In this document: in pieces, positions 31,659 to 37,149 of the stretch
Numbering within the stretch: position 1 is the first letter of the stretch
How the letters are laid out: the number at the start of each line of letters is the position of its first letter
From: Moorella glycerini
GTDB lineage: Bacteria; Bacillota; DSM-521; Neomoorellales; Neomoorellaceae
Reading direction: 5' to 3'
DNA: 64,000 nucleotides
Assembly: GCF_009735625.1 (NCBI RefSeq)
Contig: NZ_CP046244.1
Coordinates: forward strand, 1,054,001-1,118,000
Program-made: the position numbers and the translations under genes
Notes under the pieces: model-generated
Databases searched by the model: none
The model's input: the letters and a program-made list of their open reading frames with translations, nothing else
What the model was told of the DNA's origin: nothing

Positions 31659-31680
31659 TGGCCCCGCGATAGCGGGGCCA
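31659..31680. promoter_or_regulatory. Hairpin/cruciform with GATA loop downstream of VR
   Basis: TGGCCCCGC (31659-31667) pairs perfectly with GCGGGGCCA (31672-31680) around the tetraloop GATA. It lies 39 bp after the VR and past the target stop codon. In the Bordetella BPP-1 DGR and relatives, a GC-rich hairpin/cruciform with a GRNA tetraloop downstream of the IMH is needed for efficient homing; GATA fits GRNA. There is no T-run, so an ordinary terminator is less likely. Confidence 0.75.
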
Positions 31681-31708
31681 GGGCAAACTTATTTTGCAGG
31701 AGAAATTG

Positions 31709-32053
31709 ATGACTAAGAAGTTTGAGCTTGAAGAGAAATGCCGGGAGATGATGGAATTCGCTTATATGGCCCTTCGGGACATCCCGCGTGACTATCGCTA
31801 TACATTAGGGGCAGACATCCGTAATTCGGCCATGAATTTGATGCAGTTAATAGTCCGCTGCAGAAAACGCTATTACAAGAAAACCACCTTAGAGGACATG
31901 GATATCGAATTAGAAACACTTCGTTCATTCATCCGCATAGCGGCAGACACTAATGTTATTTCCAAAGGAGAATATGGTGCTTGGGCTGAAAAGCTAGACG
32001 AAATCGGTCGCTTGATTGGTGGCTGGCAGCGATCCGTTAGAAATAAGCAATAA
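31709..32053 (+). CDS. avd: DGR accessory variability determinant (Avd-like)
   Basis: A 114-residue, strongly helical, basic protein from ATG 31709 behind CAGGAGA (31697-31703); TTG 31694 overlaps the site. The motifs REMMEFAYMALRDIPRDYRY, LGADIRNSAMNLM and RCRKRYYKKTTLEDMDIELE fit the four-helix-bundle Avd/23S rRNA intervening-protein family. Avd pentamers bind the reverse transcriptase and template RNA and are required for cDNA synthesis in BPP-1. It lies between the VR gene and the template repeat, the classic order. Confidence 0.88.
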   Translation: MTKKFELEEKCREMMEFAYMALRDIPRDYRYTLGADIRNSAMNLMQLIVRCRKRYYKKTTLEDMDIELETLRSFIRIAADTNVISKGEYGAWAEKLDEIGRLIGGWQRSVRNKQ

Positions 32054-32360
32054 ACTATTAGGGCTTGGGCTGAAACGTGCGGGCCTTGTTGGCGGGAACT
32101 GGGACAATGGGTCGAATGTGGCCCGTGGTTGGGCGGTCAACTTGAACAATCCGCCGTCGAACGCGAACATCAACATCGCCCCCCGCGCCGCTCTGCCTGA
32201 AACAAGCGAGAAGGCGGCTGCTTACGGGCGGTCGTCCCAGGCACAGGCAAAGGAGCCCTGGTCCTTGTCGCGCCTGCTTTATGGCCGGCAAAAAATAAAA
32301 CACGCCAGACCCGGCTGGTAGGAAATGAAGGCCGGAATCTGGCCTGGTTGGAGGATGAAG
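32054..32360 (+). ncRNA. Template RNA region of the DGR (TR plus downstream spacer)
   Basis: From the avd stop to the reverse transcriptase start there is no credible gene. It holds the TR and a 168-bp spacer (32193-32360). In BPP-1 the RNA from the end of avd through the spacer is folded, bound by RT-Avd, and primes cDNA synthesis. The spacer here is of similar size. I infer the same role; secondary structure was not computed. The frame across it (32016-32321) lacks a ribosome site and overlaps avd. Confidence 0.6.
32074..32192 (+). repeat. DGR template repeat (TR)
   Basis: The non-coding donor copy, 20 bp after the avd stop. It contains 23 adenines; eight of them (32097, 32104, 32146, 32148, 32160, 32169, 32172, 32173) are changed in the VR, all other bases are identical. 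In the target frame most mutable positions fall in AAC/AAT codons, which can vary widely without making stop codons. Confidence 0.96.
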
Positions 32361-33416
32361 ATGAGGACTTACGATAATCTATACCCGCAAATTTACGACT
32401 TTGGAAACCTTTACGAGGCATATTTGAAGGCGCGGCGCGGGCATAGGTATGACCCGGACGTCCTCGTCTTCTCCAGCAACCGGGAGAGCGAACTGATCGA
32501 GTTGCAGAATGAGCTTATCTGGAAGACTTATCAGACGGGCCAATACCGCCGGTTTTATGTACATGACCCGAAAACCAGGCTAGTGGCCGCCCTCCCTTTT
32601 CGGGACCGCGTGCTGCACCACGCTCTGTGTAATGTTATTGAGCCGCTTTTTGAGCGGAAATATATCTATGACAGCTATGCCTGCCGGATAGGCAAGGGAA
32701 CTCACGCCGGTGCAGACCGGGTAACGGAATTTCTCAAAAAAGCTGCAAGAAAATGGCCCAAACCCTACTGCTTGAAAGCCGACATCAGCAAATACTTTCC
32801 GTCAGTGAGGCACAGCACCCTCCTGGGGATAATCAAAAGGACTATTGCTTGCGAAGATACTTTATGGCTTATCCAGGAAATCCTATCAAGCTGGGCGGAT
32901 ACAGCCGAACCGGATCCACGAGGGCTGCCCATTGGAAACCTAACCTCCCAGTTATTTGCAAATGTTTATTTGGATCAGTTGGATCACTTCATAAAAGAAG
33001 AGCTGCAAGTACCTTATTATGTTCGGTATATGGATGATTTCGTCATAATTTCTGGCGACAAGAAGGAACTGTGGCGGTTGAAGCAGGAGATAGAAGATTT
33101 TCTTGACGCCAGGCTTAGTTTAAAACTAAATGACAAAACTGGCATATTTCCTGTATCCCACGGTGTGGACTTCCTGGGGTACCGGATCTGGAAAGACCAT
33201 CGCCTGTTACGCAAGCGAAGTACTAAGAGGATTAAGCGTGCCTTAAAACACTTCCAGAAACTTTACAGCCAGGGCAAAATCGACTTCGAGAAGATCAACA
33301 CCACTGTTCAAAGCTGGTTGGGACATACAAAGCACGCAAACAGTTTTAATTTCAGAAAGAAACTCTTTGACACTTTTTCGTTCATACGGGGAAGAGGTGA
33401 TGATCATGAAACTTAA
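32361..33416 (+). CDS. DGR reverse transcriptase
   Basis: A 351-residue RT from ATG 32361, six bases after TTGGAGG; ATG 32325 and 32355 are poorer choices. It has no intron-type maturase or endonuclease domain. Motifs: LPFRDRVLHHALCN and YACRIGKGTHAG early, CLKADISKYFPSVRH (motif with first catalytic Asp), LPIGNLTSQLFANVYLDQLD (I191-G-x3-S-Q197, the DGR-type motif 4 instead of the QGxxxSP of group II introns), and YMDD at 223-226. The thumb is basic (KRSTKRIKRALKHFQ). It should copy TR RNA into cDNA with errors at adenines for transfer into the VR. Confidence 0.93.
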   Translation: MRTYDNLYPQIYDFGNLYEAYLKARRGHRYDPDVLVFSSNRESELIELQNELIWKTYQTGQYRRFYVHDPKTRLVAALPFRDRVLHHALCNVIEPLFERKYIYDSYACRIGKGTHAGADRVTEFLKKAARKWPKPYCLKADISKYFPSVRHSTLLGIIKRTIACEDTLWLIQEILSSWADTAEPDPRGLPIGNLTSQLFANVYLDQLDHFIKEELQVPYYVRYMDDFVIISGDKKELWRLKQEIEDFLDARLSLKLNDKTGIFPVSHGVDFLGYRIWKDHRLLRKRSTKRIKRALKHFQKLYSQGKIDFEKINTTVQSWLGHTKHANSFNFRKKLFDTFSFIRGRGDDHET

Positions 33417-33690
33417 AGGTTTTTGGAATGATCCAGAAGGGTTGTCTATCGGGGATATAGTTATATGGGCTACGTTGCCCCCTTGGTTATATACGGCCTA
33501 TCACTACGCTTTGGCAGCTGATTTAAGCGGGAACCAGGTTGACTTCTTTTTAACTCTAACATACCCGCTGTTAATGGTTTTGGGCGGCAAAGCTATTTCA
33601 GACCTGCCGCCGCTTAAAAGGCTGAAAATAGAGTTTCCAATCTCAGATGAAAGGGATGATCGTGGTGTCAACTCAAGCCCGAGGATATGA
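33406..33690 (+). CDS. Small two-helix membrane protein (holin-like)
   Basis: A 94-residue protein from ATG 33406 behind GAAGAGG, overlapping the RT gene by 11 bp. Two hydrophobic helices (IGDIVIWATLPPWLYTAYHY and DFFLTLTYPLLMVLGG) are followed by a charged tail. Position directly before the endolysin suggests a holin or antiholin, but no family motif is visible. Its end overlaps the amidase gene. Confidence 0.55.
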   Translation: MKLKGFWNDPEGLSIGDIVIWATLPPWLYTAYHYALAADLSGNQVDFFLTLTYPLLMVLGGKAISDLPPLKRLKIEFPISDERDDRGVNSSPRI

Positions 33691-34465
33691 ATTGAAGGAA
33701 ATGCTCCTTACTTCTGGACGCGGTGGTCGTCCAGGACGCAAAATTCAACCCAAGGCCCTGGTGATCCATTGGACAGCCAATACTAAAGCAGGAGCCGACG
33801 CGGTAGCCAACCGGAATTATTTTGAGGGGCACCCCCAAAATAAGGTTTCAGCCCACTATATTGTAGACGACCACCAAGTTGTTCAGTGCCTGCCCGAAGA
33901 CGAAATGGGATATCATGTGGGGGCTTATCGATATCAGCCGAAAGCACTGGAGTTATTGTCCTCTTACCCCAATAACTGCACCATCGGTATCGAGATTTGT
34001 GTCAACGAAGATTGCGATTTCAGGCGGACATACTGGAACACGGTGGCCCTGGCGGCTGATATTCTTCAGCGCTATGGCTGGGGTATTGACCGGCTTTGGC
34101 GGCATTATGACATTACCTGGAAAGATTGTCCGAGATTCTTTGTAAATGACGAGACCGCATGTGCATACGGCTTTACATCGGCAGCGGAGGGTTGGGAACA
34201 ATTCAAGTCTGATGTTAAAAAAGAAATGCAAGGAAAGGGGACGGATAGAATGTTCACTGACATGAGAGGGCATTGGGCCGAAAATGATGTCGAGGAAGCT
34301 GCGAAATTGGGCCTGGTGGCCGGGAAGGGGGACGGAACTTTTGGTCCTGACGATGGAATGACCAGGGCGCAAGGAACGGTGGTGAGCCTACGGGTTTACA
34401 AGAAGCTAGAGACTAAAATCATAGCGCTTGAAGAGCGCATCGCTAAATTTGAAGGGAGGGCTTAG
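33662..34465 (+). CDS. Endolysin: N-acetylmuramoyl-L-alanine amidase with SLH domain
   Basis: A zinc amidase (267 residues from GTG 33662 after AAAGGG; ATG 33647 and 33656 are alternatives) that cleaves the bond between muramic acid and the stem peptide. The amidase_2/PGRP domain has zinc ligands H36 (VIHWT), H148 (RHYD) and C156 (KDCP), like T7 lysozyme, plus VSAHYIVDD and YHVGAY. The C-terminus is a full SLH unit (FTDMRGHWAENDVEEAAKLG ... DGTFGPDDGMTRAQ). SLH domains bind pyruvylated cell-wall polymers, so this endolysin appears to use the host's S-layer anchor as its wall-binding target. A short coiled coil ends it. Confidence 0.88.
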   Translation: MVSTQARGYELKEMLLTSGRGGRPGRKIQPKALVIHWTANTKAGADAVANRNYFEGHPQNKVSAHYIVDDHQVVQCLPEDEMGYHVGAYRYQPKALELLSSYPNNCTIGIEICVNEDCDFRRTYWNTVALAADILQRYGWGIDRLWRHYDITWKDCPRFFVNDETACAYGFTSAAEGWEQFKSDVKKEMQGKGTDRMFTDMRGHWAENDVEEAAKLGLVAGKGDGTFGPDDGMTRAQGTVVSLRVYKKLETKIIALEERIAKFEGRA

Positions 34466-34467
34466 GA

Positions 34468-34830
34468 ATGCACGATTTATTAATGCAGGTGCTTTATGAT
34501 GTTCTGGTACTTCTGGCCACAGTCGCAGCTGGCTATGCCGTGGCCTGGTTACGGAAAAACCTTGGCGTTGAAGGAATGCGAAAGGTGGAAGTTGAACTGG
34601 CTGCCAAACAGGAGTTGGCCTCGTTGGCGGTCCGCTTTGTAGAGCAGGCTTATCGTAATTTACATGGAGAGGATAAATACCAGAAAGCAGCAGAATGGCT
34701 GGCGGCGCGGGCTGGTGAACTAGGCATGACAATGACGGCAGATGAAATCAAGGGACTTATTGAGGCTGCGTTAAGGGCATTCAAGGATAGATTTGGTGAG
34801 CAGTGGGCGGCAGAGACGACTGGCAGTTAA
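34468..34830 (+). CDS. Phage holin (LLH-type)
   Basis: A 120-residue protein, ATG 34468, two bases after the amidase stop. One N-terminal membrane helix (LYDVLVLLATVAAGYAVAWL) and a long amphipathic/charged C-terminal half with FVEQAYRNLHGEDKYQKAAE fit the phi-LLH holin family. It would make the membrane lesion that lets the amidase reach the wall. Last gene of the prophage. Confidence 0.8.
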   Translation: MHDLLMQVLYDVLVLLATVAAGYAVAWLRKNLGVEGMRKVEVELAAKQELASLAVRFVEQAYRNLHGEDKYQKAAEWLAARAGELGMTMTADEIKGLIEAALRAFKDRFGEQWAAETTGS

Positions 34831-34840
34831 GCAACAAAAT

Positions 34841-34866
34841 TAGGCAGGGGGTTGAACTCCTGCCTA
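34841..34866 (+). terminator. Hairpin at end of late operon
   Basis: TAGGCAGG (34841-34848) pairs with CCTGCCTA (34859-34866) around a 10-base loop, 10 bp after the holin stop. The following sequence is only moderately T-rich, so it is a weak intrinsic terminator or a protective 3' hairpin. It probably ends late transcription before the phage end. Confidence 0.5.
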
Positions 34867-34885
34867 CCGCTCTTATACAACTAAT

Positions 34886-34950
34886 TATGCAAAGAAATTT
34901 TTTGCATCGCTCGTGAGATTTTTTTGCAAAACGCGTGCGAAGCTACAGCA
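34886..34950. mobile_element. Probable right end of the Mu-like prophage (attR side)
   Basis: After the last phage gene there are two similar units 22 bp apart: TTTTTTGCATCGCTCGTG (34898-34915) and TTTTTTGCAAAACGCGTG (34920-34937), matching at 14 of 18 positions. MuA end sites R1 and R2 are also adjacent 22-bp units. Candidate terminal CA dinucleotides lie at 34946-34947 or 34949-34950. A host-type repeat shared with 48063-48099 starts by 34956, so the junction is just before that. The left end is outside the window, so the 5-bp target duplication cannot be checked. Confidence 0.55.
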
Positions 34951-34955
34951 GTTTT

Positions 34956-34992
34956 GTTGCTTTTATACGTTATGACCTTGTTATTTGTTCTC
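34956..34992. repeat. Host repeat copy 1 (pair with 48063-48099)
   Basis: A 37-bp stretch matching 48063-48099 at 33 of 37 positions. Both copies lie near VapB-type antitoxin loci. It marks host DNA directly beyond the prophage end. Confidence 0.6.
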
Positions 34993-35033
34993 CGGGGATA
35001 TATAATTTTTCTTAAGTAAGGTGAAAAGAAGAA

Positions 35034-35303
35034 ATGAATATGGCTAAACATTATGAAATAGTTAAAGTTAAAGCGCGAGGAGAAATGGTCTTGCCAGCAC
35101 CGGGAAAGTTATTGGGAATAAAAGAGGGCGATCAGTTAGCAGTATATGTCGATGGTGAAGAAATTATTCTCCGTAAATTGACACCCTTTAAAAAAGCTAG
35201 TTCTAACGACGCTATTTTTAAATTAATCGGTATGGGGGAAGGCCCATCTGACCTGGCCGAACACCATGATTTTTATCTTGCATCTGATGATAAGGAGATT
35301 TGA
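35034..35303 (+). CDS. AbrB/VapB-type antitoxin, toxin partner lost
   Basis: An 89-residue protein, ATG 35034 (or 35040) after AAGGTG. The N-terminus is a SpoVT/AbrB swapped-hairpin DNA-binding domain (EIVKVKARGEMVLPAPGKLL, then LAVYVDGEEIILRKL). The C-terminus has the motif GPSDLAEHHDFYLA, which in VapB proteins wraps the toxin; the antitoxin at 48434-48658 ends similarly. The expected VapC gene is missing except for a short 3' remnant right at the stop (35299-35352). The antitoxin itself looks intact. Confidence 0.75.
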   Translation: MNMAKHYEIVKVKARGEMVLPAPGKLLGIKEGDQLAVYVDGEEIILRKLTPFKKASSNDAIFKLIGMGEGPSDLAEHHDFYLASDDKEI

Positions 35304-35352
35304 TACCCACTATGAGCAGTTTGGATTTAATGTTGTTGGCCGTGCTGGTTAG
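35299..35352 (+). pseudogene. Remnant of VapC (PIN) toxin 3' end
   Basis: In the frame overlapping the antitoxin stop, codons read FDTHYEQFGFNVVGRAG then TAG. This matches the end of the PIN toxin at 48180-48437 (FDDHFKQFGFKLYSS). So nearly the whole toxin gene has been deleted, joining its last 17 codons to the antitoxin end. The rest of 35304-35442 has no gene and ends in a decayed GGGACC hairpin (35418-35438). Confidence 0.6.
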
Positions 35353-35442
35353 TACTTTGCCAGCCGCAGGCAGAAGAGCAGTAGCAGGCCAAAGTGGCCC
35401 AGGTAAACGCCCGAAATAAGGGACCGCCAGGGATCCTTTTAT

Positions 35443-36069
35443 TTATAGCTTCAAGTTGTTATTTGTTGAATTTCTTTGATAGCCGGCGAGCAGCATTATA
35501 GCCCGGTAAATATTATTAACCTGTTCTTTGAGAGTAAGCCCTTCTTCATTCAAGCGCCAGCGCACAATGGTCCCCTGAATGAGCCCGATAAAAATGTAGG
35601 CCAGGCTTTTGGGATCGAATTCTCCCCGGAAAATACCTTTATCCATGCCTTCGTTAAATATCGTTTCAATCCAGGAGGTATAATTATTCACCAATTTCTT
35701 GATGTTCTCCTTTAGACCGGGATAGCCGGTGTACAGTTCATCTGAAAAAATGATCCGGGGCATGCCGGGGTTGGTTTCTAGTAAAGCCAAATGTGAATTT
35801 AAAATTGACCGCAGTTTCTTTTCGGGGGGAAGGTTGCTCCTGGCTACTCCAGCGGCCGTATCAGATAGGTTACTACCTACACTATGTACGGCTGCCTGCA
35901 GGATTTCTTCCTTGGTGGCAAAATGTTTAAAAATGGCACCTTCCGTCAGTCCTACTTCCCGGGCGATGGCTGCTGTTGTAAGATGAGTTAATCCTTGACT
36001 GGCAATAATTTTTAAGACGGCGGCTATTATTTGCTGTTGCCGGACAGCAGTGCTTTCTTTAGAGTTCAC
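35443..36069 (-). CDS. TetR-family transcription regulator
   Basis: A 208-residue repressor. The N-terminal TetR helix-turn-helix is clear (TTAAIAREVGLTEGAIFKHF), followed by a long helical ligand domain with a YAIFIGLIQGT-like segment near the end. Start ATG 36069 behind GGGAGG. It is the last gene of the minus-strand block with the ECF sigma factor and RND genes, but has its own promoter and a palindrome over the start site, so it is probably autoregulated and may also control the efflux genes. Confidence 0.88.
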   Translation of the reverse strand: MNSKESTAVRQQQIIAAVLKIIASQGLTHLTTAAIAREVGLTEGAIFKHFATKEEILQAAVHSVGSNLSDTAAGVARSNLPPEKKLRSILNSHLALLETNPGMPRIIFSDELYTGYPGLKENIKKLVNNYTSWIETIFNEGMDKGIFRGEFDPKSLAYIFIGLIQGTIVRWRLNEEGLTLKEQVNNIYRAIMLLAGYQRNSTNNNLKL

Positions 36070-36117
36070 AGGCTCTTGCCTCCCTAATTTACACTATGAG
36101 GTCAACGGCTAAAGCAT

Positions 36118-36168
36118 AGTAATTAATTACTTGCCTAACATTTTAACATTTTCCGCTGCATTGTTCAA
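36118..36168 (-). promoter_or_regulatory. Promoter and palindromic operator of the tetR gene
   Basis: On the minus strand, TTGAAC (36163-36168) and TAAAAT (36140-36145) are 17 bp apart. A perfect 14-bp palindrome AGTAATTAATTACT lies at 36118-36131, over the expected start point. This is a typical TetR autoregulation layout. Confidence 0.65.
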
Positions 36169-36210
36169 TTACAAAATGTCGGGTTCCAGGCTTTCCCGGC
36201 TTTACTACCC

Positions 36211-36789
36211 TTATGGCAAAATGCCCTCCTTGGCCAGCTTCCGCTTCAAGGATTCTCTACCGCGATTTATGCGCGATTTTACTGCAGTTTCTGAGCTTTT
36301 GGTGATCGCGGCGATTTCTTTATAAGAATAACCATTCAGCACCCTTAAACCCAGGGCCAACCTGCAGTTCAATGGAAGCTCACCCATAGCACGCCACAAT
36401 GTCTCCCAAAGCTCTTTTTTCCTCACCTTTTCCTCCGGGTCGTCAATACTGCCGGCTATCTCCCAGCTTAGTTCACCATCCTCGGTAGTTACTGCAGCAT
36501 CCAGGGAGAACAACTGGATCTTCTTCCGGCGCCTCCACCAGTCAATCCACAGGTTGACCCCTATCCTGTGCAGCCAGGCCTCAAAACTGCGACCGTCATT
36601 CACAAAGTTGGCCAGCGCTATGTACACCTTTATTACTATCTCCTGGGCCAGGTCTTCAGCGTCAGTATGGTTCCCGGTGAGAGTAAAGGCTAGACTGTAG
36701 ATTTTCTTCTCATAGGCTGCCAGCAGTTCTTCAAAGGCTTTCGTATCGCCCTCTTGGATCCTGGCTATCAAATCTTCGACTTTGCCCAT
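36211..36789 (-). CDS. ECF-type RNA polymerase sigma factor
   Basis: A 192-residue sigma factor (SigW/RpoE class). Region 2 is at FEELLAAYEKKIYSLAFTLT through HTDAEDLAQEIVIKVY and the -10-reading FEAWLHRIGVNLWIDWWRRR; region 4 (-35 recognition) is the C-terminal helix-turn-helix (LNGYSYKEIAAITKSSETAV). ATG 36789 follows AAGGAGCG. There is no adjacent anti-sigma gene; the likely one is at 45203-46411. A GAAAC-N16-CGTG promoter precedes it, which suggests autoregulation. Confidence 0.9.
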   Translation of the reverse strand: MGKVEDLIARIQEGDTKAFEELLAAYEKKIYSLAFTLTGNHTDAEDLAQEIVIKVYIALANFVNDGRSFEAWLHRIGVNLWIDWWRRRKKIQLFSLDAAVTTEDGELSWEIAGSIDDPEEKVRKKELWETLWRAMGELPLNCRLALGLRVLNGYSYKEIAAITKSSETAVKSRINRGRESLKRKLAKEGILP

Positions 36790-36846
36790 GGGTACGCTCC
36801 TTCAACTCAAGCAACAATCCCAAGTAAATGACCACTTACCTATAAG

Positions 36847-36871
36847 CACGAAAAAAAAGCCCAAAAGTTTC
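36847..36871 (-). promoter_or_regulatory. ECF-type promoter of the sigma gene
   Basis: Minus strand: GAAAC (36867-36871), 16 bp, CGTG (36847-36850). This matches the SigW-class consensus TGAAAC-N16-CGT closely. The same box with the same spacing and flanking GCGAAACTTT is found upstream of the anti-sigma-like gene (46431-46455). Confidence 0.65.
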
Positions 36872-37061
36872 GCCCTGGGCAAAAATTTTTAACCATGAAA
36901 AGCGACGAGTTGTGCCAGCCAGGATGGAGCTGTATTCTAACTGATAATAAGTTAGTATTTACTTACTTCAACCTTAAAATCCTAGCAAAATCCATGCCTA
37001 ACCTCAAGGCCCATTATCATTTATGTAAAATAAAGGTATAGCAATCCGGTTAGCAGGCAGC

Positions 37062-37105
37062 CGTCTCTAAAAAATAAAACGGATCTCTAGATTTCTAGAG
37101 ATCCG
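37062..37105 (-). terminator. Terminator of the RND operon
   Basis: CGGATCTCTAGA (37080-37091) and TCTAGAGATCCG (37094-37105) form a 12-bp perfect palindrome. On the minus strand it is followed by GTTTTATTTTTT, so it ends transcription coming from the RND gene. The rest of 36790-37149 holds the sigma promoter and no gene. Confidence 0.8.
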
Positions 37106-37149
37106 CCAGAGCCGGGTAAAGTATGGCCGGCAAACCCTGCTTTCCTGTT

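Noticed and set aside
31659-31680. Reading the hairpin after the DGR target as a plain rho-independent terminator
   Set aside because: There is no T-run after it, and avd, TR and RT must be transcribed past it. The loop and position fit the DGR homing hairpin better.
32016-32321. Open frame of 101 codons across the template repeat
   Set aside because: It overlaps avd, has no ribosome site, and its only family-like part is the TR itself. TR is a template, not a gene.
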